Source: Pseudomonas psychrophila HA-4 (GTDB taxonomy: Bacteria > Pseudomonadota > Gammaproteobacteria > Pseudomonadales > Pseudomonadaceae). Taken from it: DNA of 64,000 bases. Of this stretch, positions 51,851 through 59,893 are shown piece after piece. A program made the position numbers and the translations under genes. Location of the stretch: assembly GCF_000282975.1 (NCBI RefSeq), contig NZ_ALJC01000117.1, positions 16,186 through 80,185 on the forward strand, in the 5' to 3' direction. Below the pieces are notes generated by a model. It searched no databases. It was given only the letters and a program-made list of their open reading frames with translations, and was not told the DNA's origin. Position 1 is the first letter of the stretch; every line of letters starts with the position of its first letter.

Positions 51851-52599
51851 CAGCCCAAGCCCTCCAGCCAACCATCAAGGCTTTTAAACGCATCGCTGAA
51901 GGTGCGATCCAGTTGCAAGGGCGTGATCGACACATAGCCTTGCATCACCGCATGGAAATCGGTGCCCGGTCCGCCGTCTTCAGCATCGCCAGCCGCCGCA
52001 ATCCAATAACCGGCCTTGCCGCGAGGATCAACAACCCGAACCGGGGCCGCCGCGCGCGCGCGGTGTCCCAAACGGGTCAGCTGAATTCCACGGATTTTCT
52101 CAAGCGGCAAGTTAGGAATATTAATGTTGAGCACCGTGCGCGGCGGCAGATCGAGCAAAGGGTGGGCCTCGACCAACTTACGAGCAAAATACGCAGCGGT
52201 CGGCAGGTTATCGACCTGACGCGACACCAGCGAAAAAGCAAACGAAGGGTGCTCCAGAAAGCGCCCTTCGAGCGCCGCCGCCACTGTGCCCGAATAGAGC
52301 ACGTCATCACCCAGGTTGGCGCCCAGATTGATCCCTGAGACCACCATGTCCGGCTGCTGTGCCAACAAGCCATTAAGGCCCAGATGCACGCAATCGGTCG
52401 GCGTGCCATTAATGCTGATGAAGCCATTGGCCAAGGTGTGCGGATGCAGGGGACGATCTAGCGTCAGCGAACTGCTTGCGCCACTTTTGTCTTGCTCGGG
52501 GGCAATCACCACGCATTCGCAGTAATCAGCCAATGCGCCATAAAGCGCGGCAATCCCCGGAGCGGTGACCCCGTCATCGTTTGAAATCAGAATACGCAT
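51850..52599 (-). CDS. surE: 5'/3'-nucleotidase SurE
   Basis: A 249-residue metal-dependent nucleoside-monophosphate phosphatase for stationary-phase survival. The N-terminal metal site is LISNDDGVTAPGI. Other motifs are APEQDKSGASSSLTLDRPL and SGINLGANLGDDVLYSGTV. ATG 52599 lies inside the end of truD (13-bp overlap). The operon order ispF-truD-surE-pcm-nlpD-rpoS is typical of gamma-proteobacteria. Confidence 0.96.
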   Translation of the reverse strand: MRILISNDDGVTAPGIAALYGALADYCECVVIAPEQDKSGASSSLTLDRPLHPHTLANGFISINGTPTDCVHLGLNGLLAQQPDMVVSGINLGANLGDDVLYSGTVAAALEGRFLEHPSFAFSLVSRQVDNLPTAAYFARKLVEAHPLLDLPPRTVLNINIPNLPLEKIRGIQLTRLGHRARAAAPVRVVDPRGKAGYWIAAAGDAEDGGPGTDFHAVMQGYVSITPLQLDRTFSDAFKSLDGWLEGLG

Positions 52600-53645
52600 A
52601 GGCTGTCCGTTTGACCCAAAGACACCAGATCAACAAGTTCGCGCACCAGAACAGTGGCGAAGCATCCGGCCGGCAGTACAAATTCCAGTTGCAGAATATC
52701 TGGTTGCGGATAATGCCACGTCAATCGGCCAATGGGCAGCCGCAGGATGCGTCGCTCATGGCTCATTCCAGCCCGCACCAACCAGTCGCGCAAATCGGCT
52801 TCGCGTTCGGCAATCGACTGTTCCAGAACCTGCGTTGCACCGGTGGTCGGTGATTCACCCTCACCCCACTGCGGGCCGGTGGGGTGAAGATCAAGGATAG
52901 CCAAACGCGGGTCGCTGCACTCTGCCTCGCCCGCCGGGAAAAAGCTGCGGCTGTCGGTGAATGCCAACAAATCGCCCACCTGTGCGCGCTGCCAAGAACC
53001 ATCGGCCACCCGAGCCGCCAATACTTGGTTGAACAGGTAGCTGCGCGCGGTAGACAGCAGGCGCGAACGCACATTGCGCTGTTCAGGCAGCGCTTTACGT
53101 GCCGCGTAATCGCGAGCTTCGCCCAAATTGCCGCCCTGCCAGCCAAAACGCTGCGTGCCGAAATAGTTTGGCACACCCAGCTTGGCGATCAGTTCCAGAC
53201 GCTGTTGCAACGCGTCTTTGTCTGCGGCCAATTGCGTTAGACGCAACGTGAAACCGTTGGCCGCGTGGGCACCGCGTTGCAGTTTGCGCTTGTGTCGGGA
53301 TGTCTTGAGGATTTTAAGCGTGTCATTTTCAGCACCCGACAGGTCAGGGTCGGCCTTACCCGGCAGTTGCACACTGAACCATTGACGGGTCAGCGCCTGG
53401 CGGTCTTTCAGGCCTGCATAACTGACCGTACGCAACGGCACACCTGCGGCCTTGGCAATACGCCGCGCAGCTTCTTCGGTGTTCAGACCACGCTTTTCGA
53501 CCCACAGCCAAAGATGCTCGCCATCGCCTGACAACGGAATATCAAGCACTTCGTCGACTTGAAAATCTTCGGCCGAGGCCTTGAGCACCGCAGAGCCCAA
53601 TGGCTCGCCGTAAGCGGTCGGCCCCAGCAGATCACGCTCGTTCAT
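52587..53645 (-). CDS. truD: tRNA pseudouridine-13 synthase
   Basis: A 352-residue enzyme modifying U13 in tRNA-Glu. The catalytic Asp is in YAGLKDRQALTRQWFSV, followed by HKRKLQRGAHAANGF and GVPNYFGTQRFGWQGGN. ATG 53645 overlaps the ispF stop by four bases (ATGA). It is full length compared with E. coli TruD (about 350 residues). Confidence 0.96.
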   Translation of the reverse strand: MNERDLLGPTAYGEPLGSAVLKASAEDFQVDEVLDIPLSGDGEHLWLWVEKRGLNTEEAARRIAKAAGVPLRTVSYAGLKDRQALTRQWFSVQLPGKADPDLSGAENDTLKILKTSRHKRKLQRGAHAANGFTLRLTQLAADKDALQQRLELIAKLGVPNYFGTQRFGWQGGNLGEARDYAARKALPEQRNVRSRLLSTARSYLFNQVLAARVADGSWQRAQVGDLLAFTDSRSFFPAGEAECSDPRLAILDLHPTGPQWGEGESPTTGATQVLEQSIAEREADLRDWLVRAGMSHERRILRLPIGRLTWHYPQPDILQLEFVLPAGCFATVLVRELVDLVSLGQTDSLCVF

Positions 53646-54115
53646 GCGCGAACCAACAACGCAATGGAGTGAACCGCGATGCCTTCTTCACGGCCCACGA
53701 AACCGAGCTTTTCAGTGGTGGTGGCTTTTACGTTTACCTGATCCAAATCAACCTCAAGATCCGACGCTATCAGCGCACGCATCGTTTCGATGTGCGGCGC
53801 CATTTTCGGCGCCTGAGCAATGATGGTGTTGTCGACATTGCCGACCTTCCAGCCCTTGGCATGGATCAGACCCACTACATGGCGCAACAAGACGCGGCTA
53901 TCTGCGCCTTTGAACTGCGGGTCGGTGTCCGGAAAATGTTTGCCGATGTCGCCCATCGCCGCCGCGCCCAGCAATGCATCGCTGAGCGCGTGCAAAAGCA
54001 CATCGCCATCAGAGTGGGCCAACAGCCCGAATTTATGGGCAATACGCACGCCGCCCAGGGTTATAAAATCGCCTTCAGCAAAACAGTGCACATCATAGCC
54101 GTGGCCAATACGCAT
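53642..54115 (-). CDS. ispF: 2-C-methyl-D-erythritol 2,4-cyclodiphosphate synthase
   Basis: A 157-residue MEP-pathway enzyme forming the cyclodiphosphate en route to isoprenoids. The zinc site begins MRIGHGYDVH (Asp-8, His-10) with a further His in LLAHSDGDVLLHAL. ATG 54115 follows directly on a T-run of a terminator-like hairpin (54116-54143), so no free ribosome-binding site is seen; GGGGCG lies within the stem. It partners ispD (57301-58005), separated here by the formaldehyde genes. Confidence 0.97.
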   Translation of the reverse strand: MRIGHGYDVHCFAEGDFITLGGVRIAHKFGLLAHSDGDVLLHALSDALLGAAAMGDIGKHFPDTDPQFKGADSRVLLRHVVGLIHAKGWKVGNVDNTIIAQAPKMAPHIETMRALIASDLEVDLDQVNVKATTTEKLGFVGREEGIAVHSIALLVRA

Positions 54116-54143
54116 AAAAAAACGCCCCGATTAAGTCAGGGCG
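54116..54143 (-). terminator. Terminator-like hairpin abutting ispF start
   Basis: On the minus strand CGCCCTGA-CTTAA-TCGGGGCG (one mismatch) is followed by seven Ts and then immediately by ATG of ispF. It would end fghA transcription or attenuate read-through into ispF, and it also buries the only possible ribosome-binding sequence. Confidence 0.7.
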
Positions 54144-54168
54144 TGATTCTACCTACTTTGGCCGCTAT

Positions 54169-54232
54169 TAGGGTCTGTTCCCGCTTCATTGCATCCGCGA
54201 CGCGGCTTGCAATGAAACGGGACTAGACCCTA
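54169..54232. mobile_element. 64-bp hairpin element supplying the fghA stop
   Basis: AGGGTCTGTTCCCGCTTCAT (54170-54189, then TGCA) pairs with the inverse (54208-54231) at 21 of 24 positions across a GC-rich centre. With flanks the ends read TAGGGTCT/AGACCCTA, suggesting a TA target. The fghA stop codon TAG is the last three bases of the element. It is a miniature inverted-repeat element or a decayed IS end; no coding capacity. Confidence 0.55.
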
Positions 54233-55075
54233 TGCGCTTAGTGCGTGCGCGTGATGACGCAAGTGATCATCTATAAAGCTAGCGATGAAGAAATAGCTAT
54301 GGTCATAGCCCGGTTGCAGACGCAAGGTAAGCGGGTGATCGGCCAACTTGGCCGCTTGTTGCAGGGCTTCAGGCTTGAGCTGAACGGCTAAAAAGTCGTC
54401 CCTGTCACCTTGGTCCACCAGCAATGGCAGCTTTTCACGGGCCTCACTGATCAACACGCACGCATCCCATTCGCGCCAGCGCGCACGTTCTTCGCCCAAA
54501 TAATGGGAGAACGCCTTTTGGCCCCAAGGGCAATCCATCGGGTTGCTGATCGGTGCAAAGGCTGACACCGACTGATAACGCCCAGGATTACGCAAGGCAC
54601 ACACCAGTGCGCCGTGCCCGCCCATGGAATGGCCGCTGATCCCGCGCTTCTGCGACGCGGGGAAATGCGCTTCGACCAAGGCAGGAAGCTCCTGCACCAC
54701 ATAATCGTGCATACGGTAATGTTGAGCCCAAGGTTGCTGGATCGCGTTCAGGTAAAAACCTGCGCCCAGACCAAAATCCCAGGCAGCATTCGGATCATCC
54801 GGTACACCCTCGCCACGCGGGCTGGTGTCCGGGCACACAATAATCAGGCCCAACTCGGCGGCCATCTTCATGGCGCCAGCCTTGTGCATGAAGTTCTCAT
54901 CGGTGCAGGTCAACCCGGACAACCAGTACAGCACGGGCAGCTTTGCGCCCTGTTCGGCCTGCGGCGGCAGATACACGGCAAACACCATGTCACAGCCCAG
55001 CACGTCAGAGCGATGCGAATAACGCTTATGCCAGCCGCCGAAGCTCTTCTGGCAGGAAATATTTGTTAAGGGCAT
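54230..55075 (-). CDS. fghA: S-formylglutathione hydrolase
   Basis: A 281-residue serine hydrolase that releases formate and glutathione in formaldehyde detoxification. The nucleophile motif is GHSMGGHGA; QGDRDDF and GYDHSYFF hold Asp and His, and LSGLTCTDENFMHKAGA is typical. ATG 55075 (MPLTNISCQ) has GGAG nine bases upstream; the frame extends to 55111. The C-terminus ends HHAHALSA, with the stop supplied by the 64-bp hairpin element. It follows adhC after 91 bp. Confidence 0.94.
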   Translation of the reverse strand: MPLTNISCQKSFGGWHKRYSHRSDVLGCDMVFAVYLPPQAEQGAKLPVLYWLSGLTCTDENFMHKAGAMKMAAELGLIIVCPDTSPRGEGVPDDPNAAWDFGLGAGFYLNAIQQPWAQHYRMHDYVVQELPALVEAHFPASQKRGISGHSMGGHGALVCALRNPGRYQSVSAFAPISNPMDCPWGQKAFSHYLGEERARWREWDACVLISEAREKLPLLVDQGDRDDFLAVQLKPEALQQAAKLADHPLTLRLQPGYDHSYFFIASFIDDHLRHHAHALSA

Positions 55076-55080
55076 TAGGG

Positions 55081-55150
55081 GCAGCTCCAAGCGGCAAGTT
55101 TCAAGCCGCAAGTGAAAGCAAGTGAATCCCGCTTGCAGCTTGAGGCTTGC
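55081..55150. repeat. AGCTGCAAGC-type repeat between adhC and fghA
   Basis: Several near-repeats and inverses of GCTTGCAGCTT / CAAGCGGCAAG occupy the gap. They share wording with the 6303-6394 spacer and represent a second intergenic repeat family in this genome. Confidence 0.5.
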
Positions 55151-55166
55151 AACGTGTAGCTATTCG

Positions 55167-56279
55167 TCAGAAGTGGATGACAGTGCGGATGCTTTTGCCT
55201 TCGTGCATCAGGTCAAATGCTTTGTTGATGTCTTCCAGGCCCATCGTGTGAGTGATGAACGTATCCAGCGGAATCTCGCCGGTTTGCGCCATGTCGACAT
55301 AGCTTGGCAGCTCAGTACGACCGCGCACACCACCGAACGCCGAACCGCGCCAGACGCGACCGGTAACCAATTGGAATGGACGGGTGGATATTTCCTGGCC
55401 GGCACCGGCAACGCCGATGATTACAGACTCGCCCCACCCTTTATGGCAGCACTCCAGCGCCGCACGCATCAACTGCACATTGCCGATGCACTCGAAAGAA
55501 AAATCAACACCGCCGTCAGTCATGTCGACGATCACGTCTTGAATCGGGCGATCAAAGTCTTTCGGATTTACGCAGTCTGTCGCGCCCAGTTGCTTGGCGA
55601 TTTCAAACTTGGCCGGGTTGATGTCGATAGCAATAATCCGCGCCGCCTTGGCTTTTACAGCGCCGATTACTGCCGACAGGCCAATGCCGCCCAAACCAAA
55701 GATAGCCACAGTGTCACCCGGCTTGACCTTGGCGGTGTTGAGCACTGCGCCGATGCCGGTGGTCACGCCGCAACCCAGCAGGCAGACTTTTTCTAGCGGC
55801 GCTTCTTTCTGAATCTTGGCAACGGAGATTTCTGGGAGCACGGTGTACTCGGAGAAGGTCGAAGTCCCCATGTAATGGAAAATTGGCTGACCTTTGTAGG
55901 AGAAGCGCGTTGTTCCGTCTGGCATCAAGCCCTTGCCCTGGGTAGAGCGAATCGCCTGACACAAGTTGGTCTTGCCCGACAGGCAGAATTTGCACTGACG
56001 GCATTCCGGGGTGTACAGCGGGATCACATGGTCACCCACGGCAACTGAGGTCACGCCTTCGCCGATAGCCTCAACGATTGCGCCCCCTTCGTGGCCCAGA
56101 ATCGATGGAAAGATGCCTTCCGGATCCGCGCCCGACAAGGTGTAGGCGTCGGTGTGGCAAACACCCGAAGCCACGACACGCAACAGCACTTCGCCCGCCT
56201 TGGGCATGGCAACGTCTACTTCTACGATTTCCAGCGGCTTTTTGGCCTCGAATGCTACGGCAGCACGTGACTTGATCAT
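55167..56279 (-). CDS. frmA: S-(hydroxymethyl)glutathione dehydrogenase (class III ADH)
   Basis: A 370-residue zinc- and NAD-dependent enzyme oxidising the formaldehyde-glutathione adduct. The catalytic zinc ligands lie in GVCHTDAYTLSG and GHEGGAIVEAIGEG. The structural zinc has four cysteines in ECRQCKFCLSGKTNLC. The NAD fold is IFGLGGIGLSAVIGA. ATG 56279 (MIKSRAAVAFEAKKPLEIVE) follows TTGGAGAC. It is also called adhC. It is divergent from a LysR regulator with the dyad at 56309-56327 between them. Confidence 0.95.
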   Translation of the reverse strand: MIKSRAAVAFEAKKPLEIVEVDVAMPKAGEVLLRVVASGVCHTDAYTLSGADPEGIFPSILGHEGGAIVEAIGEGVTSVAVGDHVIPLYTPECRQCKFCLSGKTNLCQAIRSTQGKGLMPDGTTRFSYKGQPIFHYMGTSTFSEYTVLPEISVAKIQKEAPLEKVCLLGCGVTTGIGAVLNTAKVKPGDTVAIFGLGGIGLSAVIGAVKAKAARIIAIDINPAKFEIAKQLGATDCVNPKDFDRPIQDVIVDMTDGGVDFSFECIGNVQLMRAALECCHKGWGESVIIGVAGAGQEISTRPFQLVTGRVWRGSAFGGVRGRTELPSYVDMAQTGEIPLDTFITHTMGLEDINKAFDLMHEGKSIRTVIHF

Positions 56280-56308
56280 CCATCGTCTCCAACAAAGTAA
56301 AAACAAGA

Positions 56309-56327
56309 CGCTGAGTGTAAATCAGCG
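56309..56327. promoter_or_regulatory. Dyad in the frmA-lysR divergent region
   Basis: CGCTGA-N7-TCAGCG is a perfect six-base dyad 30 bp upstream of frmA, in the 108-bp divergent promoter region. Its position suits a LysR-type operator, though it is not a textbook T-N11-A box. Confidence 0.35.
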
Positions 56328-56387
56328 CTGAGTGATTAATAATCCAGACAAAAGCAAAACATTATTGCTCCATAGGGACAATCAATC

Positions 56388-57287
56388 GTGAACGAGAACC
56401 GCTGGGAAGGTATAGACGAATTTGTGGCCGTGGCCGAATGTGCTCAGTTCACGGCTGCGGCCGAAAGCCTCGGGGTATCGTCTTCACACATCAGCCGCCA
56501 AGTAGCCCGTCTTGAAGAGCGCCTGCAAACTCGCCTGTTCTACCGCAGTACCCGAAGGGTGACGCTGACTGAAGCGGGGCAAACCTTTTTGCAACATTGC
56601 CAGCGCTTGCAGGACGGTCGCGAAGAAGCCCTGCGGGCAATCGGCGACTTGACCAGCGAACCCAAGGGCATGCTGCGCATGACCTGCGCAGTGGCCTACG
56701 GCGAGCGTTTTATAGTGCCGCTGGTCACGCGTTTTATGGCGTTATACCCACAATTACGGGTCGACATTGAGCTGAGCAATCGGCCCTTAGACTTGGTGCA
56801 CGAAAGCCTTGATCTGGCGATTCGGCTCGGCCGACTACAGGATTCAAGGCTGGTTGCAACCCGCCTAGCGCCCCGGCGCATGTACCTGTGCGCGTCGCCG
56901 TCTTATCTGGAACATTACGGACGCCCCCACAGCTTGTCGGAATTGAGTCGCCACAACTGCCTGATTGGCAGTTCGGACATCTGGCAACTGGAGCAGGATG
57001 GACGAGAATTTTCGCAGCGCGTACAAGGCAATTGGCGCTGCAATAGTGGGCAAGCGGTGCTGGACGCGGCACTGCAAGGTGTTGGCTTGTGTCAGCTACC
57101 GGACTATTACGTACTGGAGCATCTAAAGACCGGCGCTTTAGTGTCACTGCTCGACGCGCATCAACCACCCAACACTGCCGTCTGGGGGCTGTACCCGCAG
57201 CAACGGCATTTATCGCCCAAAGTCAGAAAGCTGGTGGATTACCTGAAGGCAGGTTTAGCCATGCGCGAAGAGTATTTGGTGTCCTGA
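56388..57287 (+). CDS. LysR-type regulator next to formaldehyde genes
   Basis: A 299-residue regulator. The winged helix covers about residues 1-65: FVAVAECAQFTAAAESLGVS, then SHISRQVARLEERLQTRLFY. The effector domain follows (RMTCAVAYGERFIVPLV onward). GTG 56388 has TAGGGACA upstream. It is divergent from frmA, so formaldehyde-induced control of frmA-fghA is likely, as in other pseudomonads; the ligand is not shown. Confidence 0.9.
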   Translation: MNENRWEGIDEFVAVAECAQFTAAAESLGVSSSHISRQVARLEERLQTRLFYRSTRRVTLTEAGQTFLQHCQRLQDGREEALRAIGDLTSEPKGMLRMTCAVAYGERFIVPLVTRFMALYPQLRVDIELSNRPLDLVHESLDLAIRLGRLQDSRLVATRLAPRRMYLCASPSYLEHYGRPHSLSELSRHNCLIGSSDIWQLEQDGREFSQRVQGNWRCNSGQAVLDAALQGVGLCQLPDYYVLEHLKTGALVSLLDAHQPPNTAVWGLYPQQRHLSPKVRKLVDYLKAGLAMREEYLVS

Positions 57288-57300
57288 AACCTGTAGGAGC

Positions 57301-58005
57301 TCAGCGATTAACCCAGCGCAACCGCAGCCACTCAAGGTCTTCGGGTCGAGTGACTTTGATGTTGTCCGAGCGGCCTTCGATCAGGCGGGGGGCCAAACCG
57401 GCCCACTCCATTGCGGACGATTCATCCGTAATGGTCGCGTCCGCCACCAGACTGTCAGCCAAAGCGCGATGCAGTGCACCCAGTCGGAACATCTGCGGCG
57501 TATAGGCCTGCCATATCAAGCTACGATCTACGGTTTCGACCGCACGACCATTTTTGTCCACACGCTTGAGTGTGTCGCGAGCCGGTACTGCCAGCAAACC
57601 ACCCACCGGGTCGCCCGCCAACTCACTGAGCAGCTTGTCCAGATCCTCACGAGACAGATTGGGCCGCGCCGCATCGTGCACCAACACCCAGTCGTCATCG
57701 CCAGCACCCTGCGCATGCAGGTACAACAAAGCGTTCAACACTGAATCAGCACGCTCACGACCACCGTCTACCCGAGCAATACGCGGGTCGTTAGCACACT
57801 GTAAGGACGGCCAGAAGGGATCATCAAATGCCAGACTGACCACCAGCCCTTTAAGGCCTGGGTGATCAAGGAAACAACCAAGGCTGTGTTCAAGAATACT
57901 GCGCCCGCCCAACTGCAAATACTGCTTGGGACGGTCCGCGGCCATACGGGCACCCACGCCCGCGGCAGGAATCACGGCCCAGAAGGCCGCTGATGTATAG
58001 CTCAT
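57301..58005 (-). CDS. ispD: 2-C-methyl-D-erythritol 4-phosphate cytidylyltransferase
   Basis: A 234-residue MEP-pathway enzyme. The CTP-binding motif is VIPAAGVGARMAADRPKQYL; others are GGRERADSVLNAL, DDWVLVHDAARPNLS and TDESSAME. ATG 58005 overlaps ftsB (ATGA). Its stop codon region touches a REP half-site (TGTAGGAGC at 57292-57300). ispF, usually adjacent, lies past the formaldehyde genes, an order shared with P. aeruginosa as recalled. Confidence 0.96.
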   Translation of the reverse strand: MSYTSAAFWAVIPAAGVGARMAADRPKQYLQLGGRSILEHSLGCFLDHPGLKGLVVSLAFDDPFWPSLQCANDPRIARVDGGRERADSVLNALLYLHAQGAGDDDWVLVHDAARPNLSREDLDKLLSELAGDPVGGLLAVPARDTLKRVDKNGRAVETVDRSLIWQAYTPQMFRLGALHRALADSLVADATITDESSAMEWAGLAPRLIEGRSDNIKVTRPEDLEWLRLRWVNR

Positions 58006-58280
58006 TGGGCCAACTGGTAGAGGGTTTCGCCCTCTTTCACCATGCCCAACTCATGGCGAGCACGTTCTTCAACAGTCTCCATGCCTTTTTTCAACTCAAG
58101 CACTTCCGCATCTAGCACGCGGTTACGCTCCAACAACACTTCGTTTTCAGCACGTTGATCAGCGATTTGCTGGGTCAGGTCGGTTACCTGCGCCAAACTC
58201 CCATTCCCCACCCACAGGCGATACTGCAGGCCAGCCAGAAGCAAGAGCAAAATGAGGAACAACCAATTGGGACTGCGCAT
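58002..58280 (-). CDS. ftsB: Cell division protein FtsB
   Basis: A 92-residue bitopic divisome protein. One membrane span, LFLILLLLLAGLQYRLWVG, lies at the N-terminus. A periplasmic coiled coil follows (about 30-75; VTDLTQQIADQRAENEVLLE). It forms a complex with FtsL and FtsQ. The last codons overlap ispD. Its neighbour upstream is eno, with a hairpin between. Confidence 0.95.
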   Translation of the reverse strand: MRSPNWLFLILLLLLAGLQYRLWVGNGSLAQVTDLTQQIADQRAENEVLLERNRVLDAEVLELKKGMETVEERARHELGMVKEGETLYQLAQ

Positions 58281-58336
58281 CGAATATCAGGTATCCAGTA
58301 AAAAGACAGCCATGCCGACAAACGTAAACAATTAAC

Positions 58337-58368
58337 AGTACAAAGCCTGGAAGAACCAGGCTTGTACT
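58337..58368. terminator. Hairpin between eno and ftsB
   Basis: AGTACAAAGCCTGG and CCAGGCTTGTACT form a 13-bp stem with one bulge and a five-base loop, 57 bp upstream of ftsB. No T-run follows on the minus strand, so it may only partly terminate eno transcripts or protect their 3' end. Confidence 0.55.
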
Positions 58369-58449
58369 TAATAAGCATCAGATTAGTGTCAAAAGACTCG
58401 CGATGGCGAATTTTCTGACGCTATCTGTAGTCTTTTTACCACCAACTGC

Positions 58450-59739
58450 TTAGCCGCGGAACTCACTGCGACCGTTGTACTTGGCTTTTGCACCCAGTTG
58501 CTCTTCGATACGCAGCAATTGGTTGTACTTGGAAACACGGTCAGAACGGCACAGGGAGCCGGTCTTGATCTGGCCAGCCGAAGTGCCCACAGCCAGATCG
58601 GCGATAGTGGAATCTTCGGTTTCGCCGGAGCGGTGCGAGATCACAGCGGTGTAACCGGCAGCTTTGGCCATTTGAATGGCTTCCAGCGTTTCGGTCAGGG
58701 TACCGATCTGGTTGAACTTGATCAGGATCGAGTTGGCGATATTTTTATCGATGCCTTCTTTCAGGATCTTGGTGTTGGTCACGAACAAGTCGTCGCCTAC
58801 CAACTGAACCTTCTCACCGATTTTGTCGGTCAGGATTTTCCAGCCATCCCAGTCAGACTCGTCCAGACCGTCCTCAATGGAGATGATCGGATAACGCTGA
58901 GTCAGACCTTTCAGGTACTCGGCGAAACCTTCGGAGCTGAACACTTGGCCTTCGCCGGACAGATTGTACTTGCCATCTTCGTAGAATTCGCTGGCCGCGC
59001 AGTCCAGTGCCAGGGTCACGTCAGTACCCAAGGTGTAACCGGCGTTGGCAATCGCTTCGGAGATCACTTTCAGTGCATCTTCGTTGGACGCCAAGTTAGG
59101 TGCGAAACCACCTTCGTCGCCCACGGCGGTATTCAGGCCACGGGCCTTCAACACAGCTTTGAGGTGATGGAAGATTTCGGTGCCCATACGCAGCGCGTCG
59201 GAGAAGGTCTTGGCGCCAACCGGCTGGACCATAAACTCCTGGATATCGACGTTGTTATCAGCGTGTTCGCCACCGTTGATGATGTTCATCATCGGAACCG
59301 GCATCGAGTAAAAACCCGGGGTGCCGTTCAGGTTGGCGATGTGCGCGTACAGCGGCAGGTCTTGGTCCTGAGCTGCCGCCTTGGCAGCTGCCAAGGACAC
59401 AGCGAGGATCGCATTAGCGCCCAAGGAACCTTTGTTTTCAGTGCCGTCCAGCGCGATCATCGCGTGGTCCAGCGCTTTTTGATCAACCGGGTCTTTACCC
59501 AGCAGCAAATCGCGAATCGGGCCATTGATGTTGGCAACAGCCTTCAGAACGCCTTTGCCAAGGTAACGGCTTTTGTCGCCATCACGCAGCTCCAACGCTT
59601 CGCGCGAGCCGGTGGAAGCACCGGACGGAGCGCAAGCACTGCCGATGATGCCGTTGTCGAGAAGCACGTCGGCTTCCACAGTGGGGTTACCACGGGAGTC
59701 GAGAACTTCACGACCTTTGATGTCGACGATTTTTGCCAT
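58450..59739 (-). CDS. eno: Enolase
   Basis: A 429-residue glycolytic enzyme converting 2-phosphoglycerate to phosphoenolpyruvate, and an RNA-degradosome component in many bacteria. MAKIVDIKGREVLDSRGNPT is the diagnostic start. LIKFNQIGTLTETLEAI and SHRSGETEDSTIADLAVG carry the catalytic lysine region and the family signature. ATG 59739 is chosen; the frame extends to 59811. The opposite strand has a long open frame that is only a codon-bias shadow. Confidence 0.98.
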   Translation of the reverse strand: MAKIVDIKGREVLDSRGNPTVEADVLLDNGIIGSACAPSGASTGSREALELRDGDKSRYLGKGVLKAVANINGPIRDLLLGKDPVDQKALDHAMIALDGTENKGSLGANAILAVSLAAAKAAAQDQDLPLYAHIANLNGTPGFYSMPVPMMNIINGGEHADNNVDIQEFMVQPVGAKTFSDALRMGTEIFHHLKAVLKARGLNTAVGDEGGFAPNLASNEDALKVISEAIANAGYTLGTDVTLALDCAASEFYEDGKYNLSGEGQVFSSEGFAEYLKGLTQRYPIISIEDGLDESDWDGWKILTDKIGEKVQLVGDDLFVTNTKILKEGIDKNIANSILIKFNQIGTLTETLEAIQMAKAAGYTAVISHRSGETEDSTIADLAVGTSAGQIKTGSLCRSDRVSKYNQLLRIEEQLGAKAKYNGRSEFRG

Positions 59740-59839
59740 TGTTGTAAACACTCCAAAGTTGACGAAAACGACGCAGCTGAGGGAAATTTTGTCATCGCCG
59801 GCAAGGGTCAAATAACGGGCAGCCTTGCGGACGATAAAG

Positions 59840-59860
59840 CTCGGGCCCTGAGGGCCCGAG
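59840..59860. terminator. GC-rich hairpin between kdsA and eno
   Basis: CTCGGGCCC-TGA-GGGCCCGAG is a perfect nine-base-pair stem with a three-base loop, 34 bp after the kdsA stop on the minus strand. Only TTT follows, so termination would be partial; it may separate kdsA from eno expression. Confidence 0.6.
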
Positions 59861-59893
59861 AAATCGTGCGGTACTTTACCGGAGAACCGAGTG

